From Parcubacteria group bacterium (lineage in GTDB: Bacteria > Patescibacteriota > Minisyncoccia > JACQLN01), in assembly GCA_016204035.1 (NCBI GenBank), contig JACQLN010000049.1, forward strand, positions 1 through 5,657: a DNA stretch of 5,657 bases, written 5' to 3'. The notes under the pieces are model-generated. The model saw only the letters and a program-made list of their open reading frames with translations. It was not told the DNA's origin and made no database searches. Shown in pieces: positions 1-5,248 of this stretch. Made by a program: the position numbers and the translations under genes. Every line of letters starts with the position of its first letter. The first letter of the stretch is position 1.

Positions 1-754
1 CACCCATAACCAGCGGCAAGATAATAAACGATGGAGCCGCGAAAGCCCCTAAAAGCATGGTAGCCACCATAGTAGCCACATAGGTTTCAAAAAGATCCGC
101 GGCCATGCCGGCGCAGTCGCCGACGTTGTCGCCGACGTTGTCGGCAATAACGGCCGGATTCCTGGGATCATCTTCGGGAATACCGGCTTCTATTTTTCCC
201 ACCAGATCAGCGCCCACGTCGGCGCCTTTGGTAAATATGCCTCCGCCCAAACGGGCAAATATGGAAATCAAACTGCCGCCGAAACCAAGACCGATCAAGG
301 CCTCTAAATCTCCAGTTACAAAATAAAAACCGGCCACGGCCAGCAGCGCCAGCGAGGCCACAAAAAAACCGGTAACGGCCCCGCCTTTAAAAGCCAACAT
401 GAAAGCCGGCTTCAAACCCGATTTGGCGGCTTCGGCCACCCTAACATTAGACCTAACCGCCACATTCATGCCTATGTAGCCCGCCAAAGCCGATAAAAAA
501 CCGCCCACTAAAAAACCGACGGCTGTGGTTAAATTCAAGGCAAAGTAAATACCCACGGCCAGTAAAGCGGCAATAATAAAAATGGTTTTGTACTGTCTTT
601 TTAAGTAGGCCGAGGCGCCTTCGCGAACGGCCTGGGAAATATTTTTTTGGGCTACCGGACCTTCGGGTTTTTTCAAAACCGAAATTATTAAAAAAGTTCC
701 GTATAAAAGCCCGACGACTCCGGCAAAAATAATAAATAATTGAGTTGTGAACAT
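1..754 (-). CDS. hppA: Membrane-bound ion-translocating pyrophosphatase, N-terminal part (cut by window edge)
   Basis: This gene encodes an integral membrane enzyme that couples hydrolysis of inorganic pyrophosphate to proton or sodium pumping. Codons 1-251 are visible; the family usually has about 650-750 residues, so the C-terminal two thirds lie outside the window. Hydrophobic segments fall near residues 5-27, 56-95 and 124-146. The catalytic signature follows: DVGADLVGK at residues 179-187, [10 protein letters not shown] at 191-200 and [12 protein letters not shown] at 205-216, the Mg-PPi binding acidic and lysine residues of the family. The form [14 protein letters not shown] is what I recall from potassium-independent proton pumps such as that of Rhodospirillum rubrum. 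The residue that decides potassium dependence is outside the window, so that subtype is an inference. The start is the ATG at 754-752. It has no Shine-Dalgarno but a -10-like TTTAAT 8 nt upstream. The gene lies downstream of nusA on the same strand, across a 129-nt spacer. Confidence 0.96.
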   Translation of the reverse strand, partial: MFTTQLFIIFAGVVGLLYGTFLIISVLKKPEGPVAQKNISQAVREGASAYLKRQYKTIFIIAALLAVGIYFALNLTTAVGFLVGGFLSALAGYIGMNVAVRSNVRVAEAAKSGLKPAFMLAFKGGAVTGFFVASLALLAVAGFYFVTGDLEALIGLGFGGSLISIFARLGGGIFTKGADVGADLVGKIEAGIPEDDPRNPAVIADNVGDNVGDCAGMAADLFETYVATMVATMLLGAFAAPSFIILPLVMG

Positions 755-762
755 ACTTTTTT

Positions 763-791
763 ATTAAATAATTTCAATGACTAAAGGTTAA
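763..791 (-). promoter_or_regulatory. Candidate promoter of hppA (leaderless layout)
   Basis: Reading the minus strand, TTAACC (791-786) is followed after 17 bp by TTTAAT (768-763). The hppA ATG comes 8 nt after that -10 box, where transcription would be expected to begin. No Shine-Dalgarno precedes the ATG. The hexamers match the sigma-70 consensus in 4/6 and 5/6 positions. In AT-rich DNA this is suggestive only, but it repeats the layout seen at nusA, xerC and the antitoxin gene. Confidence 0.4.
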
Positions 792-883
792 TTTTCAAGT
801 TTCAAGTATCAATTTTCAAATCAGAATTTGATCATTAAATACTTGATAATTCATTGATAATTGTAAATTGATAATTGATAATT
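786..883. repeat. AT-rich spacer with TTGATAATT repeats
   Basis: The spacer between nusA and hppA contains four exact copies of TTGATAATT (843-851, 854-862, 868-876, 875-883; the last two overlap by two bases) and a one-mismatch copy TTGATCATT at 828-836. Opposite-strand variants such as TTTCAAGTATCAA lie at 800-812. CAAGTAT (803-809) is complementary to ATACTTG (839-845), and TCAAAT/ATTTGA (816-821/826-831) forms a small hairpin. Spacers of this kind are common in Parcubacteria-like genomes. There is no reading frame and no U-tract terminator. Function is unknown. Confidence 0.7.
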
Positions 884-2185
884 TCAAGTATTGGGTATTT
901 CTGGCGCCGATTCTGATTTTTCCTCTGTAACAGTTTCTTCCGCCTGTTGCCCGACCGCCGGCTCCGGCTTAGCGGGCGCGCTGGATTTAATGTCTATCTT
1001 CCAGCCCGTCAATTCCGCGGCTAAACGAACATTCTGGCCTCTTTTGCCTATAGCCAAAGAAAGCTGGTCTTCGGTTACTTCCGCCACAGCCATATGATAC
1101 GCTTCATTCAAATCAACATTCAATACTTTGGCCGGCGACAGAGAATTGGCGATAAATTTAGCCGGATCTTCCGACCAAGCCACAATATCAACATTTTCTC
1201 CGCCTAATTCGTTGATAACGGAGGTTACCCTAATGCCGCGCTGGCCCACGCACGAACCCACCGGATCAATTCCGGGTTCGTTGGAAGAAACCGCCACCTT
1301 GCTCCTGGAACCGGCTTCGCGGGCGATGGCTTTAATTTCCACCGCGCCCGAAGCGATTTCCGGAACTTCCAACTCAAACAATTTGGCGACTATTTTAGGA
1401 TGCTTGCGCGAAAGTATAATGGCCGGACCGCGGTTATCTTTATCCACTCGCACCATAAAAACCCTTAAACGCTGCCCGATGCGGTAACGCTCCTGGGGAA
1501 TCTGTTCTTCGGGAAACAACACGCCCGTAGTGCGCCCGATATCCAAATAAACCGTGCCGCGTTCTATCCTTTGGACCGAAGCCGAAAGAATATCGCCTTC
1601 TTTTTCTTTGAAGGTTTCGTAAACAACTTCTCTTTCGGCCTCGCGGATGCGCTGAATGATCACCTGCTTGGCTGTTTGGGCCGCGATGCGGCCGTAATCT
1701 TCTTTGGTTTCCAAGGGTATTAAAAGTTCGCCGCCCAATTCCAAACCGGGTTTTATTTTTTGGGCCTCGGCCAGCATAATATGGCGCTTGGGATTAAAAC
1801 GAAATTTTTTGTCTTCGGTCGGCTGTTCCTCTTCTTCGCTTTCCACAGTTTCAACAGCCGGCGGCTGGGGTTCCGTATTTTCTGTTGGCTCTTCCGATTC
1901 ACCTTTTATTTTGGCCTCCCTTTCGGCTCTTTCGCGCTCCATTTGAGCGATTTCCTCTTCGGAAAAAATCATGCTCTCGTCCACAGCCGTCATTACTTGA
2001 AAAAACTTGGCCTCGCCGGTTTTTTCTTCCAGCTTGACTCTGATGTTCTGCCCTTTCTCGCCGTAGTCTTTTTTGTAAGCCGCGGCCAGGGCCATTTCTA
2101 TGGTCTCTACGACTTTTTCTTTAGGAATGCCCTTTTCCTCGGCAATCTGGTCTATAGCCGAAATAAATTGTTTTAGGTCTACCAT
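884..2185 (-). CDS. nusA: Transcription termination/antitermination factor NusA
   Basis: NusA binds RNA polymerase and nascent RNA and modulates pausing, termination and antitermination in the cytoplasm. The 433-residue protein shows the expected order. The N-terminal polymerase-binding domain (about 1-185) contains FNPKRHIMLAEAQKI. The S1 domain (about 195-262) includes GTVYLDIGRTTGVLFPEE. KH1 (about 275-345) carries DPVGSCVGQRGIRV and NELGGE. KH2 (about 350-400) carries LSLAIGKRGQNVRLAAELTG. The acidic C-terminal repeats of E. coli NusA are absent; an Ala/Glu-rich tail of about 33 residues replaces them. The odd part is a Glu/Pro-rich insertion at about residues 74-127 that splits the N-terminal domain. 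The chosen start, ATG at 2185-2183, gives the usual N-terminus (MVDLKQFISAID). It has no Shine-Dalgarno, only TATAAT 7 nt upstream. The usual neighbours rimP and infB are not next to it: an unrelated small gene lies upstream and hppA downstream. Confidence 0.98.
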   Translation of the reverse strand: MVDLKQFISAIDQIAEEKGIPKEKVVETIEMALAAAYKKDYGEKGQNIRVKLEEKTGEAKFFQVMTAVDESMIFSEEEIAQMERERAEREAKIKGESEEPTENTEPQPPAVETVESEEEEQPTEDKKFRFNPKRHIMLAEAQKIKPGLELGGELLIPLETKEDYGRIAAQTAKQVIIQRIREAEREVVYETFKEKEGDILSASVQRIERGTVYLDIGRTTGVLFPEEQIPQERYRIGQRLRVFMVRVDKDNRGPAIILSRKHPKIVAKLFELEVPEIASGAVEIKAIAREAGSRSKVAVSSNEPGIDPVGSCVGQRGIRVTSVINELGGENVDIVAWSEDPAKFIANSLSPAKVLNVDLNEAYHMAVAEVTEDQLSLAIGKRGQNVRLAAELTGWKIDIKSSAPAKPEPAVGQQAEETVTEEKSESAPEIPNT

Positions 2186-2192
2186 TAGATTT

Positions 2193-2198
2193 ATTATA
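2193..2198 (-). promoter_or_regulatory. -10 box of nusA, 7 nt before the start codon
   Basis: A perfect TATAAT on the minus strand ends 7 nt before the nusA ATG, so a transcript starting at the usual distance would begin at or within one or two bases of the start codon. There is no Shine-Dalgarno between them. No good -35 hexamer is visible 16-18 bp upstream. The upstream DNA instead holds the inverted repeat TATAGGA (2197-2203) / TCCTATA (2212-2218), which overlaps the -10 box and could be an operator. Confidence 0.5.
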
Positions 2199-2231
2199 TA
2201 GGATTTATAAGTCCTATAGGTCCTATTAAAG

Positions 2232-2254
2232 AAGGACCGCTTCCGGCGGTCCTT
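2232..2254 (-). terminator. Intrinsic terminator after the 87-residue gene
   Basis: Nine perfect base pairs (AAGGACCGC at 2232-2240 with GCGGTCCTT at 2246-2254) close a 5-nt loop. Read on the minus strand, the stem is followed by CTTTAATA, a short U-rich tail. On the plus strand no T-run follows, so the element suits minus-strand transcription. It starts 26 nt after the stop codon of the 87-residue gene and would insulate nusA from it. Confidence 0.7.
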
Positions 2255-2280
2255 AACAGCGCTTCAACAGTATATTCCCA

Positions 2281-2544
2281 TTATACACCTCCCCCGCTTT
2301 TTGGCAAGGGATCCGCTAAAGAAAACAAACTATGGTCTACTTGAGCTGGATCCAACCGATCCAGCACCTCCAACTCCGAAACCGGAAATACGTGCGCATG
2401 CCGATGACCACTATTCTCAATCAAGACCTGGACACCTTGCCACGAGGCCCAGCGCCAACCAAACAACTCTGGTATCACCATACCTACCACGCCTGTGGGT
2501 TTATGCAGCACACGGGCATAATCCAACTCGGTCACATAACCCAT
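2281..2544 (-). CDS. Unrecognised 87-residue protein, possibly SH3-like barrel
   Basis: I do not recognise this protein. It is probably a real gene: AAAGGA lies 7 nt before the ATG (2544-2542), the best ribosome binding site in the window, and an intrinsic terminator follows the stop codon by 26 nt. The sequence alternates short hydrophobic and glycine turns: TGVVGMVIPE (17-26), a Trp-rich turn GWRWASWQG (29-37), VQVLIENSGHRHAHVFPVSELEVLD (38-62 in total). That pattern of G-V-G-V, then V-V-x-x-G, then V-SELEV resembles small SH3-type barrels; this is an inference from pattern only. The tail (63-87) is polar and ends in SGGGV. There is no signal peptide, membrane segment or catalytic motif. 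It has only two lysines, unlike its lysine-rich neighbours, and hand-counted GC is about 52%. It is divergent from xerC and shares a palindrome-bearing promoter region with it. Confidence 0.65.
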   Translation of the reverse strand: MGYVTELDYARVLHKPTGVVGMVIPELFGWRWASWQGVQVLIENSGHRHAHVFPVSELEVLDRLDPAQVDHSLFSLADPLPKSGGGV

Positions 2545-2558
2545 AGCTGTTTCCTTTC
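2545..2558 (-). promoter_or_regulatory. Strong ribosome binding site of the 87-residue gene
   Basis: On the minus strand AAAGGAAACAGCT directly precedes the ATG. The AGGA core has good spacing (7 nt), which contrasts with the neighbouring genes that lack such a site. The string AGGAAACAGCTATG equals the classic E. coli lacZ translation start region for 14 nt, most likely by chance because part of it is constrained by being a ribosome binding site. Confidence 0.7.
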
Positions 2559-2571
2559 TTAAAGAACTGAC

Positions 2572-2608
2572 TACGACAACTGTCGTATAATAATATTGTA
2601 TAATACAA
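2572..2608. promoter_or_regulatory. Divergent control region: two palindromes and the xerC -10 box
   Basis: TACGACA (2572-2578), AC, TGTCGTA (2581-2587) is a perfect 7-2-7 inverted repeat. TTGTAT (2596-2601), A, ATACAA (2603-2608) is a perfect 6-1-6 inverted repeat. Their centres are about 22-23 bp apart, roughly two helical turns. A perfect TATAAT (2599-2604) sits inside the second repeat, and another (2586-2591) overlaps the edge of the first. The ACA-N2-TGT core of the first repeat has the form of CopY/BlaI/MecI-family operators, but no such repressor gene is in the window. Together these suggest regulated divergent transcription of xerC and the 87-residue gene. No strong -35 box is visible in either direction. 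Confidence 0.55.
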
Positions 2609-2610
2609 GA

Positions 2611-3546
2611 ATGGAAATTAAAAAACTTTTTGGGGATTACTTGGACTATCTGGAAATAGAAAAAAACCGCTCTCCCAAAACCATAGAAAACTATGCCAGA
2701 TATTTGAACCGGTTTTTGGCTTGGTCAAAAAAATCTTCCCCGGAAACTATTACCGCGGATTTGGTAAGAAATTACCGGCTTTACTTAAATAGAATCAGCC
2801 CTCCGTTAAAAAAAATAACCCAGGCCTACCATTTAATAGCTTTGCGTAATTTTCTAAAATATCTGGCCAAACGGGATGTTAAAACTTTAACTTCCGACAA
2901 AATTGAGCTCGGCCCAACCGGCGACCGGCATATAGATTTTTTGGAAAATGAGGAAGTGGAACGGCTTTTGGCCGCGGCCAGCGGCGCTTCGCCTAAAGGT
3001 TTTCGCGACAAAGCCATTTTAGAACTTTTATTTTCCACCGGCCTGCGCGTTTCAGAATTATGTTCTTTGAATCGGGAATCGGTCAATCTTAAAAGGGGGG
3101 AGTTCGCGGTTAAAGGCAAGGGTGATAAAATCCGCGTCGTTTTTCTTTCGGAACCGGCCAAGAACGCCCTGACCGCTTATTTGGATAAAAGAAAAGATAT
3201 AGACGAAGCGTTATTTGTGAGAAATATAAAGATACAAGCCTTCGCCCCGAGCTCAGTCCGAGGGGATACAAGTTCCAAGAACCAAGATTTAAGGTTGACG
3301 CCGCGGAGTATTCAGCGCTTGGTAAAATATTACGCCGCCCGGGCCGGCATCGTAAAAAACATCCACCCCCACACCTTAAGACACTCTTTCGCCACCGATC
3401 TGTTGCGCAACGGCGCCGATATCAGATCGGTCCAAGCCATGCTGGGGCACGCCAACATCACCACCACCCAAATCTACACCCACGTTACCGACACCCAATT
3501 AAAAGAAGTCCACCAGGCCTTTCACGCCCGAAGAAGGAAAAAATAA
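2611..3546 (+). CDS. xerC: Tyrosine recombinase of the XerC/XerD type
   Basis: This is a site-specific recombinase, probably the Xer enzyme that resolves chromosome dimers at dif; an integrase role cannot be excluded. From the ATG at 2611 it has 311 residues, close to the 298 of E. coli XerC/XerD. The N-terminal SAM-like core-binding domain spans about 3-88 and the catalytic domain about 108-305. All catalytic residues are present: R146 in [10 protein letters not shown]170 in GKGDK, H254 and R257 in [12 protein letters not shown]280 in LGHANI, and the nucleophile Y289 in [13 protein letters not shown] five codons upstream (2596) would extend the frame, but it lies inside the -10 palindrome, so the ATG is preferred. 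It follows TATAAT by 6 nt with no Shine-Dalgarno, suggesting a leaderless message. Between K170 and H254 the loop at about 205-228 is longer than in E. coli XerD and carries a REP-like DNA palindrome. Whether it is XerC, XerD or a single all-purpose Xer is not decidable here. Confidence 0.93.
   Translation: MEIKKLFGDYLDYLEIEKNRSPKTIENYARYLNRFLAWSKKSSPETITADLVRNYRLYLNRISPPLKKITQAYHLIALRNFLKYLAKRDVKTLTSDKIELGPTGDRHIDFLENEEVERLLAAASGASPKGFRDKAILELLFSTGLRVSELCSLNRESVNLKRGEFAVKGKGDKIRVVFLSEPAKNALTAYLDKRKDIDEALFVRNIKIQAFAPSSVRGDTSSKNQDLRLTPRSIQRLVKYYAARAGIVKNIHPHTLRHSFATDLLRNGADIRSVQAMLGHANITTTQIYTHVTDTQLKEVHQAFHARRRKK
3243..3266. repeat. REP-like imperfect palindrome inside the xerC reading frame
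   Basis: CCCC (3245-3248) and GGGG (3262-3265) bracket a CG-rich 13-nt core with two CCGAG copies (3247-3251 and 3258-3262). On the minus strand the block reads CCCCTCGGACTGAGCTCGGG. It closely resembles, from memory, a palindromic repeat of the form CCCTTCGACTGAGCTCAGGG scattered through many environmental bacterial genomes. Here it stays in frame and encodes a piece of a variable surface loop. I could not compare it with other copies. Confidence 0.45.
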
Positions 3547-3553
3547 TCAAAAC

Positions 3554-3593
3554 TTGCTAACATAACCATAATAATGATAATTTAATATTATGG
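3554..3593 (+). promoter_or_regulatory. Toxin-antitoxin promoter with 8-12-8 operator-like inverted repeat
   Basis: TTGCTA (3554-3559) and GATAAT (3576-3581), 16 bp apart, form a candidate promoter. The antitoxin ATG follows 8 nt after the -10 box, with no Shine-Dalgarno. CCATAATA (3566-3573) and TATTATGG (3586-3593) are perfect inverted repeats with a 12-bp spacer, so their centres are 20 bp apart on one DNA face. They cover the -10 box and the start codon. Autorepression by the antitoxin or the complex is typical of type II systems, so this is a plausible operator; binding is inferred. Confidence 0.5.
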
Positions 3594-3799
3594 CGGTACT
3601 AACTATTAATAAATCAATAACTAAAGGAGAAGAATTGGTAATCATACCTCGTAAAGAATACGAGAAACTTACTTTTGCTAAAAAAACAAAGACGAATTTA
3701 GATAAAGAACTGTTGGCGGCGCTCAAAGAAGTAAAACAGGGAAAAATAATTGGGCCGTTTAGTTCTGTCAAAGAGTTAAAGAAGTCTTTGGAAAAATGA
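3590..3799 (+). CDS. Type II antitoxin (RelB/Phd-like), partner of the downstream toxin
   Basis: This 69-residue protein is the likely antitoxin of a two-gene operon. The N-terminal part has TLTIN-like strand residues (LTINKSITKGEELVIIPRKE, about 4-23), a short strand-turn pattern typical of DNA-binding antitoxin N-termini, followed by a lysine-rich linker. The C-terminal part (about 37-67) contains LLAALKEVKQGKIIGPFSSV and a final amphipathic helix KELKKSLEK. This LxEALxEVKxGKxxGPFxSVxEL pattern is familiar from antitoxins paired with RelE-type toxins, where it wraps around the toxin. The stop codon overlaps the toxin start as ATGA, which indicates translational coupling. There is no Shine-Dalgarno. 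The exact antitoxin family is uncertain; the context carries most of the assignment. Confidence 0.8.
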   Translation: MAVLTINKSITKGEELVIIPRKEYEKLTFAKKTKTNLDKELLAALKEVKQGKIIGPFSSVKELKKSLEK

Positions 3800-4041
3800 A
3801 GTTGTTTTATCCGCCTAAGTTTAAAAAGGAACTTAGAAATTTCCCCAAAGAAATCCGGCAAAAGTTTTATAAACAGGCCGGTTTTTTGTTAAGAAATATA
3901 AATCATCCCTCTCTGCGCGCCAAAAAATATAGCGAGACTGCAGACATCTGGCAAGCTCGCGTAGATAAGCATATACGTTTTTACTTTATTATCCAAAAAG
4001 ACATCTATATTTTTACTCACATCAAAAAACACTCCGACTGA
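3796..4041 (+). CDS. RelE/ParE-superfamily toxin
   Basis: This 81-residue basic protein has the size and layout of a RelE/ParE toxin: an N-terminal helical hairpin (KFKKELRNFPKEIRQKFYKQ, 8-27), then HPSLRAKKY (37-45), a central strand IWQARVDKHIRFYFII (51-66), and a last strand DIYIFTHIKKH (69-79). The IWxARV...RFYF...xxIxxH order matches the mRNA-cleaving RelE branch more than the gyrase-poisoning ParE branch, but the two cannot be separated by eye. Likely catalytic basic residues are R55, R61 and H79; this is an inference. Translation starts inside the antitoxin stop (ATGA). The protein ends almost directly after the family's terminal His, so the C-terminal few residues present in many homologues are missing. 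The stop codon is 8 nt from the convergent trpS stop, with no terminator between them. Confidence 0.85.
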   Translation: MKLFYPPKFKKELRNFPKEIRQKFYKQAGFLLRNINHPSLRAKKYSETADIWQARVDKHIRFYFIIQKDIYIFTHIKKHSD

Positions 4042-4049
4042 CTAAAAAA

Positions 4050-5048
4050 TTAAAACCCCATCGCTTCTTTGGCTAATTTGAGAGTTGTCTCGGCTTCGGC
4101 GCGGGCGCGGGCGGTGCCTTCTTCTAAAATACGGCTGATGAGTTTTGGATCTTTTTCAAATTCAGCCCGCTTTTTCCTTATAGGATCCAGAAAAACATTG
4201 ATGGCCGCGGCCAATTTTTCTTTAACTTCCACATCCTTCACCGCGCCTTTTTGGTAGCGCGATTTTAGGTCGGCGACCTCGCCGGTATTGAGATTAAAAA
4301 TATCATGGTAAATAAATACCGGGTTGCCCTCTATCTGGCCGGGTTCGTTGCCGTGGATACGACTAGGATCGGTGTACATACTCATTACTTTCTTTTTAAC
4401 TTCTTCGGTAGAATCCGAAAGATAAATACAGTTGCCGAGCGATTTGGACATCTTGGCCTTGCCGTCCGTGCCCACCAAAGTCCCCTCCGAAGGGTAACCC
4501 TTCGGAACAAGCGCTTCGGGTATGGGGAAAACCTCGCCATACATGCTATTGAATCGGGTGGCGATTTCGCGGGTCAGTTCCACATGGGACTGCTGATCTT
4601 TGCCCACCGGCACCACATTGGCCCGCACCATCAAAATATCGGCGGCTTGCAAAACCGGGTAGGCCAACAGCCCCAGCGAGGCGTTGGCTATTTTAAGATC
4701 GCGCATTACTTCTTTTAAGGTGGGCAGACGTTCTAAACGTTCCTTAGTAACGAGCATGGAAAACAACAGGTGAAGATAAGCCACCTCCGGCACTTCGGAT
4801 TGGCGGTAAAAAATTACTTTTTCGGGATCCAAACCCACTGCCAGATAATCCAGCATCAATTCGCGGATGTTTTCATTAAGTTTTTGAATATGCTCTTTTT
4901 CGGGTTTAGTGGTAAGCGTGTGCAGATCGGCCAGAATTATAAAAGTTTCGTAGTCGTTTTGCAACGCGACCCGATTCTTTAACGTTCCCACGTAATGGCC
5001 CAGATGTAATTTTCCCGTGGGCCTGTCGCCAGTTAAAATACGTTTCAT
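4050..5048 (-). CDS. trpS: Tryptophan--tRNA ligase
   Basis: This class I aminoacyl-tRNA synthetase joins tryptophan to tRNA-Trp using ATP in the cytoplasm. Its 332 residues match the usual 320-350. The HIGH motif appears as HLGH (15-18) in GDRPTGKLHLGHYVG, and KMSKS is at 199-203. YPVLQAADILM (130-140) carries D137, equivalent to the Asp that recognises the indole nitrogen in Bacillus TrpRS. VGKDQQSHVELTREI (148-162) is the TrpRS-specific dimer and substrate loop. The GDRPTG form belongs to the branch seen in many Firmicutes rather than the common SGIQPTG branch. The protein contains no tryptophan at all. The ATG at 5048-5046 lies 20 nt from the tRNA-Arg 3' end. AGGAA is 12 nt upstream, too far for a good Shine-Dalgarno, while AATAAT (5061-5056) is 7 nt upstream. 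Cotranscription with the tRNA and a leaderless start are both possible. Confidence 0.98.
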   Translation of the reverse strand: MKRILTGDRPTGKLHLGHYVGTLKNRVALQNDYETFIILADLHTLTTKPEKEHIQKLNENIRELMLDYLAVGLDPEKVIFYRQSEVPEVAYLHLLFSMLVTKERLERLPTLKEVMRDLKIANASLGLLAYPVLQAADILMVRANVVPVGKDQQSHVELTREIATRFNSMYGEVFPIPEALVPKGYPSEGTLVGTDGKAKMSKSLGNCIYLSDSTEEVKKKVMSMYTDPSRIHGNEPGQIEGNPVFIYHDIFNLNTGEVADLKSRYQKGAVKDVEVKEKLAAAINVFLDPIRKKRAEFEKDPKLISRILEEGTARARAEAETTLKLAKEAMGF

Positions 5049-5068
5049 AATTTTTATTATTTCCTATG

Positions 5069-5140
5069 TGCTCTCGGAGGGACTCGAACCCCCAATAGCT
5101 GGTTCGAAGCCAGCCGTGATATCCATTTCACCACGAGAGC
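5069..5140 (-). tRNA. tRNA-Arg, anticodon UCG
   Basis: The minus strand folds as a complete cloverleaf of 72 nt. The acceptor stem is GCTCTCG/CGAGAGC (7 bp) with discriminator A. The D arm is GTGA-loop-TCAC, and the anticodon stem is GCTGG/CCAGC. The anticodon loop CTTCGAA gives anticodon TCG (arginine, CGN codons, mainly CGA/CGG). The variable region is only 4 nt. The T arm is GGGGG/CCCTC with loop TTCGAGT and includes one G-U pair. The 3' CCA is not encoded (CAT follows the discriminator), so it must be added by a CCA-adding enzyme. trpS follows on the same strand after 20 nt. Confidence 0.97.
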
Positions 5141-5153
5141 GGCAAACTTGACC

Positions 5154-5159
5154 TTTATA
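5154..5159 (-). promoter_or_regulatory. Possible -10 box of the tRNA-Arg/trpS unit
   Basis: On the minus strand TATAAA ends 13 nt before the tRNA 5' end, so transcription would begin a few bases before the mature tRNA. A TTGACT lies 24 bp farther upstream, too distant to be a normal -35 partner, so the promoter assignment is weak. Confidence 0.35.
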
Positions 5160-5210
5160 ACCCGCTTCTGCTAGCTTCCTTAGAGTCAATATAGCATAAC
5201 CGGCTTGGTA

Positions 5211-5240
5211 TTGACAAGTAAAGCATAAGTATAGTATAAT
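5211..5240 (+). promoter_or_regulatory. Consensus sigma-70-type promoter of the structured leader and secreted-protein gene
   Basis: TTGACA (5211-5216) and TATAAT (5235-5240) are both perfect consensus hexamers, separated by 18 bp. The expected transcription start is near 5246-5248. This is the best promoter in the window. The DNA between the tRNA and this promoter (5141-5210) shows nothing else beyond the weak tRNA -10 box. Confidence 0.85.
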
Positions 5241-5248
5241 GAATATAT

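Noticed and set aside
105..326. Plus-strand 73-codon frame
   Set aside because: It lies opposite the catalytic motif of hppA, which fully explains the sequence.
816..831. nusA terminator at the TCAAAT/ATTTGA hairpin
   Set aside because: The stem is six AT-rich pairs, and no U-tract follows it on the minus strand.
828..883. CRISPR array made of TTGATAATT units
   Set aside because: The units are only 9 bp, irregularly spaced and partly overlapping, with no unique spacers of constant length.
1760..2176. Plus-strand 138-codon frame, Phe-rich
   Set aside because: It is antisense to nusA; its phenylalanine richness mirrors the Glu/Lys codons of nusA, and it has no ribosome binding site or homology I recognise.
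2301..2562. Two overlapping plus-strand frames opposite the 87-residue gene
   Set aside because: The minus-strand frame has a good ribosome binding site and a following terminator; the plus-strand frames have neither.
2596..2610. TTG start for the recombinase, adding five residues
   Set aside because: The TTG begins the palindrome holding the -10 box, so it would lie upstream of the expected transcription start; the ATG at 2611 also gives the usual Xer N-terminal length.
3551..3592. Possible dif-like recombination site next to the Xer gene
   Set aside because: The AT-rich stretch lacks two recognisable 11-bp Xer arms around a 6-bp centre; the inverted repeat there has a 12-bp spacer and is better explained as a toxin-antitoxin operator.
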